A program made the position numbers and the translations under genes. Of a DNA stretch of 64,000 nucleotides, positions 62,922 through 64,000 are shown in pieces (within the stretch, counting starts at the first letter, position 1; each line of letters starts with the position of its first letter). Below the pieces are notes generated by a model. The model made no database searches and had not been told where the DNA came from. It saw nothing but the letters and a program-made list of their open reading frames with translations. The DNA comes from UBA1413 sp964650525 (GTDB lineage Bacteria > Bacteroidota > Bacteroidia > Bacteroidales > Prolixibacteraceae): assembly GCA_964650525.1 (NCBI GenBank), contig CAZYUA010000013.1:38072-102071 (forward strand), in the 5' to 3' direction.

Positions 62922-63998
62922 ATGAAGAAGCATAATTTTTACGCAGGGCCCTCCATTATGCCCGCATTTACCAAGGAAAAAACAGCTGAAGCCATCCTTG
63001 ATTTCGCGGGTACCGGCCTCTCTGTTATGGAAGTATCGCACCGGAGCAAAGAATTCATTGCGGTAATGGAAGATGCCAGAAGACTGGTCAAAGAACTCCT
63101 GGAAGTGCCGGATGGCTATTCCGTTTTGTTTCTCCAGGGGGGTGCCAGCCTGCAGTTTTTGATGGCTCCCATGAATCTGCTTGAAACCAGAGCAGCCTAC
63201 CTGAATACCGGCGTTTGGGCGTCGAAAGCACTAAAAGAGGCCAAAACCTTTGTCGGACAAGTTGTTGAGGTCGCATCTTCCAAGGATAAGAATTTCAACT
63301 ATATCCCTAAAAATTATGAAGTTCCCGCAGATGTGGATTTTTTACATTACACTTCCAACAATACCATCTATGGAACAGAGATTCTAAAAGATCCGGAAGT
63401 TTCTGTGCCCCTGGTTTGCGATATGTCGTCCGACATTTTCAGCCGGCCGGTGGATGTATCCCGTTACGACCTGATCTATGCCGGAGCACAGAAGAACCTG
63501 GGACCCTCAGGAGCCACCCTGGTCATCGTCAGGGAAGCAGCCCTGGGAAAGGTCACCAGACCTATTCCCACCATGCTTGACTACAAGGTCCACATCACCG
63601 GGGAATCCATGTATAACACACCCGCCACCCTGCCGGTATTCGGATGTCTTCAGACACTCCTTTGGCTGAAGGAGATGGGAGGTGTCTCAGCCATGGAAAA
63701 AATCAACAGGGAAAAAGCTGCCTTGCTGTACGACGAGATTGAACGCAACAAGATGTTCGAACCCACGGTACCCGATCCGGGCGACCGCTCCAGGATGAAC
63801 ATCACCTTTGTGATGCACCCGACCTATACGGAACTGGAGAAGGCCTTCGGGGATTTTGCAAAATCAAGGGGCATGATCGGGCTGGCAGGACACCGCTCGG
63901 TGGGCGGATTCCGCGCCTCTTTATACAATGCCATGCCTGCCGAGAGTGTCAGGGCCCTGGTTGAAGTCATGAAGGAATTTGAAAAGGAGAACAGATGA
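62922..63998 (+). CDS. serC: Phosphoserine aminotransferase
   Basis: 358 residues, full length for the family. It makes 3-phosphoserine from 3-phosphohydroxypyruvate with glutamate. Motifs are KKHNFYAGPSIMPAFTKEKT, VMEVSHRSKEF, FLQGGASLQFLMAPMNL, the PLP lysine in YAGAQKNLGPSG, and GHRSVGGFRASLYNAMP near the C-terminus. The stop TGA at 63996 overlaps an ATG at 63995 (ATGA), where the next gene, perhaps serA, would begin. Confidence 0.97.
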   Translation: MKKHNFYAGPSIMPAFTKEKTAEAILDFAGTGLSVMEVSHRSKEFIAVMEDARRLVKELLEVPDGYSVLFLQGGASLQFLMAPMNLLETRAAYLNTGVWASKALKEAKTFVGQVVEVASSKDKNFNYIPKNYEVPADVDFLHYTSNNTIYGTEILKDPEVSVPLVCDMSSDIFSRPVDVSRYDLIYAGAQKNLGPSGATLVIVREAALGKVTRPIPTMLDYKVHITGESMYNTPATLPVFGCLQTLLWLKEMGGVSAMEKINREKAALLYDEIERNKMFEPTVPDPGDRSRMNITFVMHPTYTELEKAFGDFAKSRGMIGLAGHRSVGGFRASLYNAMPAESVRALVEVMKEFEKENR

Positions 63999-64000
63999 AA
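63995..64000 (+). CDS. First two codons of a next gene (cut by the window edge)
   Basis: An ATG overlaps the serC stop in an ATGA arrangement and is followed by AAA before the window ends. In Bacteroidota serC is often followed by serA (phosphoglycerate dehydrogenase), so that is the expected product, but only the start codon and one more codon are visible. Confidence 0.3.

Noticed and set aside
1..64000. tRNA, rRNA or insertion sequence elements
   Set aside because: No cloverleaf-like sequence, rRNA segment, transposase motif or flanking terminal repeats were recognised by eye; a covariance-model scan would be needed to exclude small RNAs.

Overview
This window is a chromosomal stretch of a Bacteroidota bacterium, most likely Bacteroidales/Marinilabiliales-like. 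The evidence is secreted proteins with type IX secretion (T9SS) C-terminal sorting tails, a DUF4492 gene ahead of cydAB, polysaccharide-degrading lipoproteins and sulfatase, FadL-like and S74 'tail-fibre' envelope proteins, weak Shine-Dalgarno signals and several TAnnTTTG promoter elements. All calls come from reading the sequence and its translations; no database search was run.

Layout. 1-3.4 kb: carbohydrate degradation, with a GH2 beta-galactosidase cut by the window edge, a divergent arylsulfatase and a small unknown ORF. 3.4-6.5 kb: a cytochrome bd oxidase operon (DUF4492, cydA, cydB and a 33-residue CydX-like membrane peptide) ending in a strong terminator. 6.6-6.8 kb: a relic of an ECF sigma factor. 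7.0-14.7 kb: a tight seven-gene minus-strand operon made of a PqqD-like protein, an ATP-grasp ligase, a T9SS cargo protein, a PLP-dependent fold-III decarboxylase with a leader-peptide-like N-terminus, a urea-transporter/M23 peptidase fusion, an outer-membrane barrel and a TPR protein. This is my best candidate for an undescribed system. 14.7-22.4 kb: a six-gene operon for a group-4-hydrogenase-like (Ehr-type) membrane complex that has lost its NiFe ligands and most of its Fe-S ligands.

22.6-33.2 kb: envelope genes (coiled-coil lipoprotein, a 1700-residue repeat protein with an S74 autoprotease end, FadL-like porin, a Trp/Tyr/Gly-rich lipoprotein) with nagB between them. 33.3-40 kb: proS, a nitroreductase, a GH13 amylase lipoprotein and an M3 peptidase lipoprotein. 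40-42.7 kb: two FkbM methyltransferases around a DUF4422 glycosyltransferase-like gene. 42.7-43.9 kb holds no intact gene. 43.9-49.2 kb: GH26 mannanase, GH28 polygalacturonase and a CotH/T9SS protein.

49.7-56 kb: a TCA operon of aconitase, two unrelated-subfamily isocitrate dehydrogenases and citrate synthase, closed by a perfect hairpin. 56-58.8 kb: three Rossmann-fold oxidoreductases. 59.1-64 kb: clpB, gcvT and serC, with the first codon of a next gene at the edge.

Together the genes suggest a heterotroph that breaks down plant or algal glycans (beta-galactoside, sulfated glycan, mannan, pectin, alpha-glucan), runs the oxidative branch of the TCA cycle with both NADP- and NAD-type isocitrate dehydrogenase, and can use oxygen at low tension through cytochrome bd.
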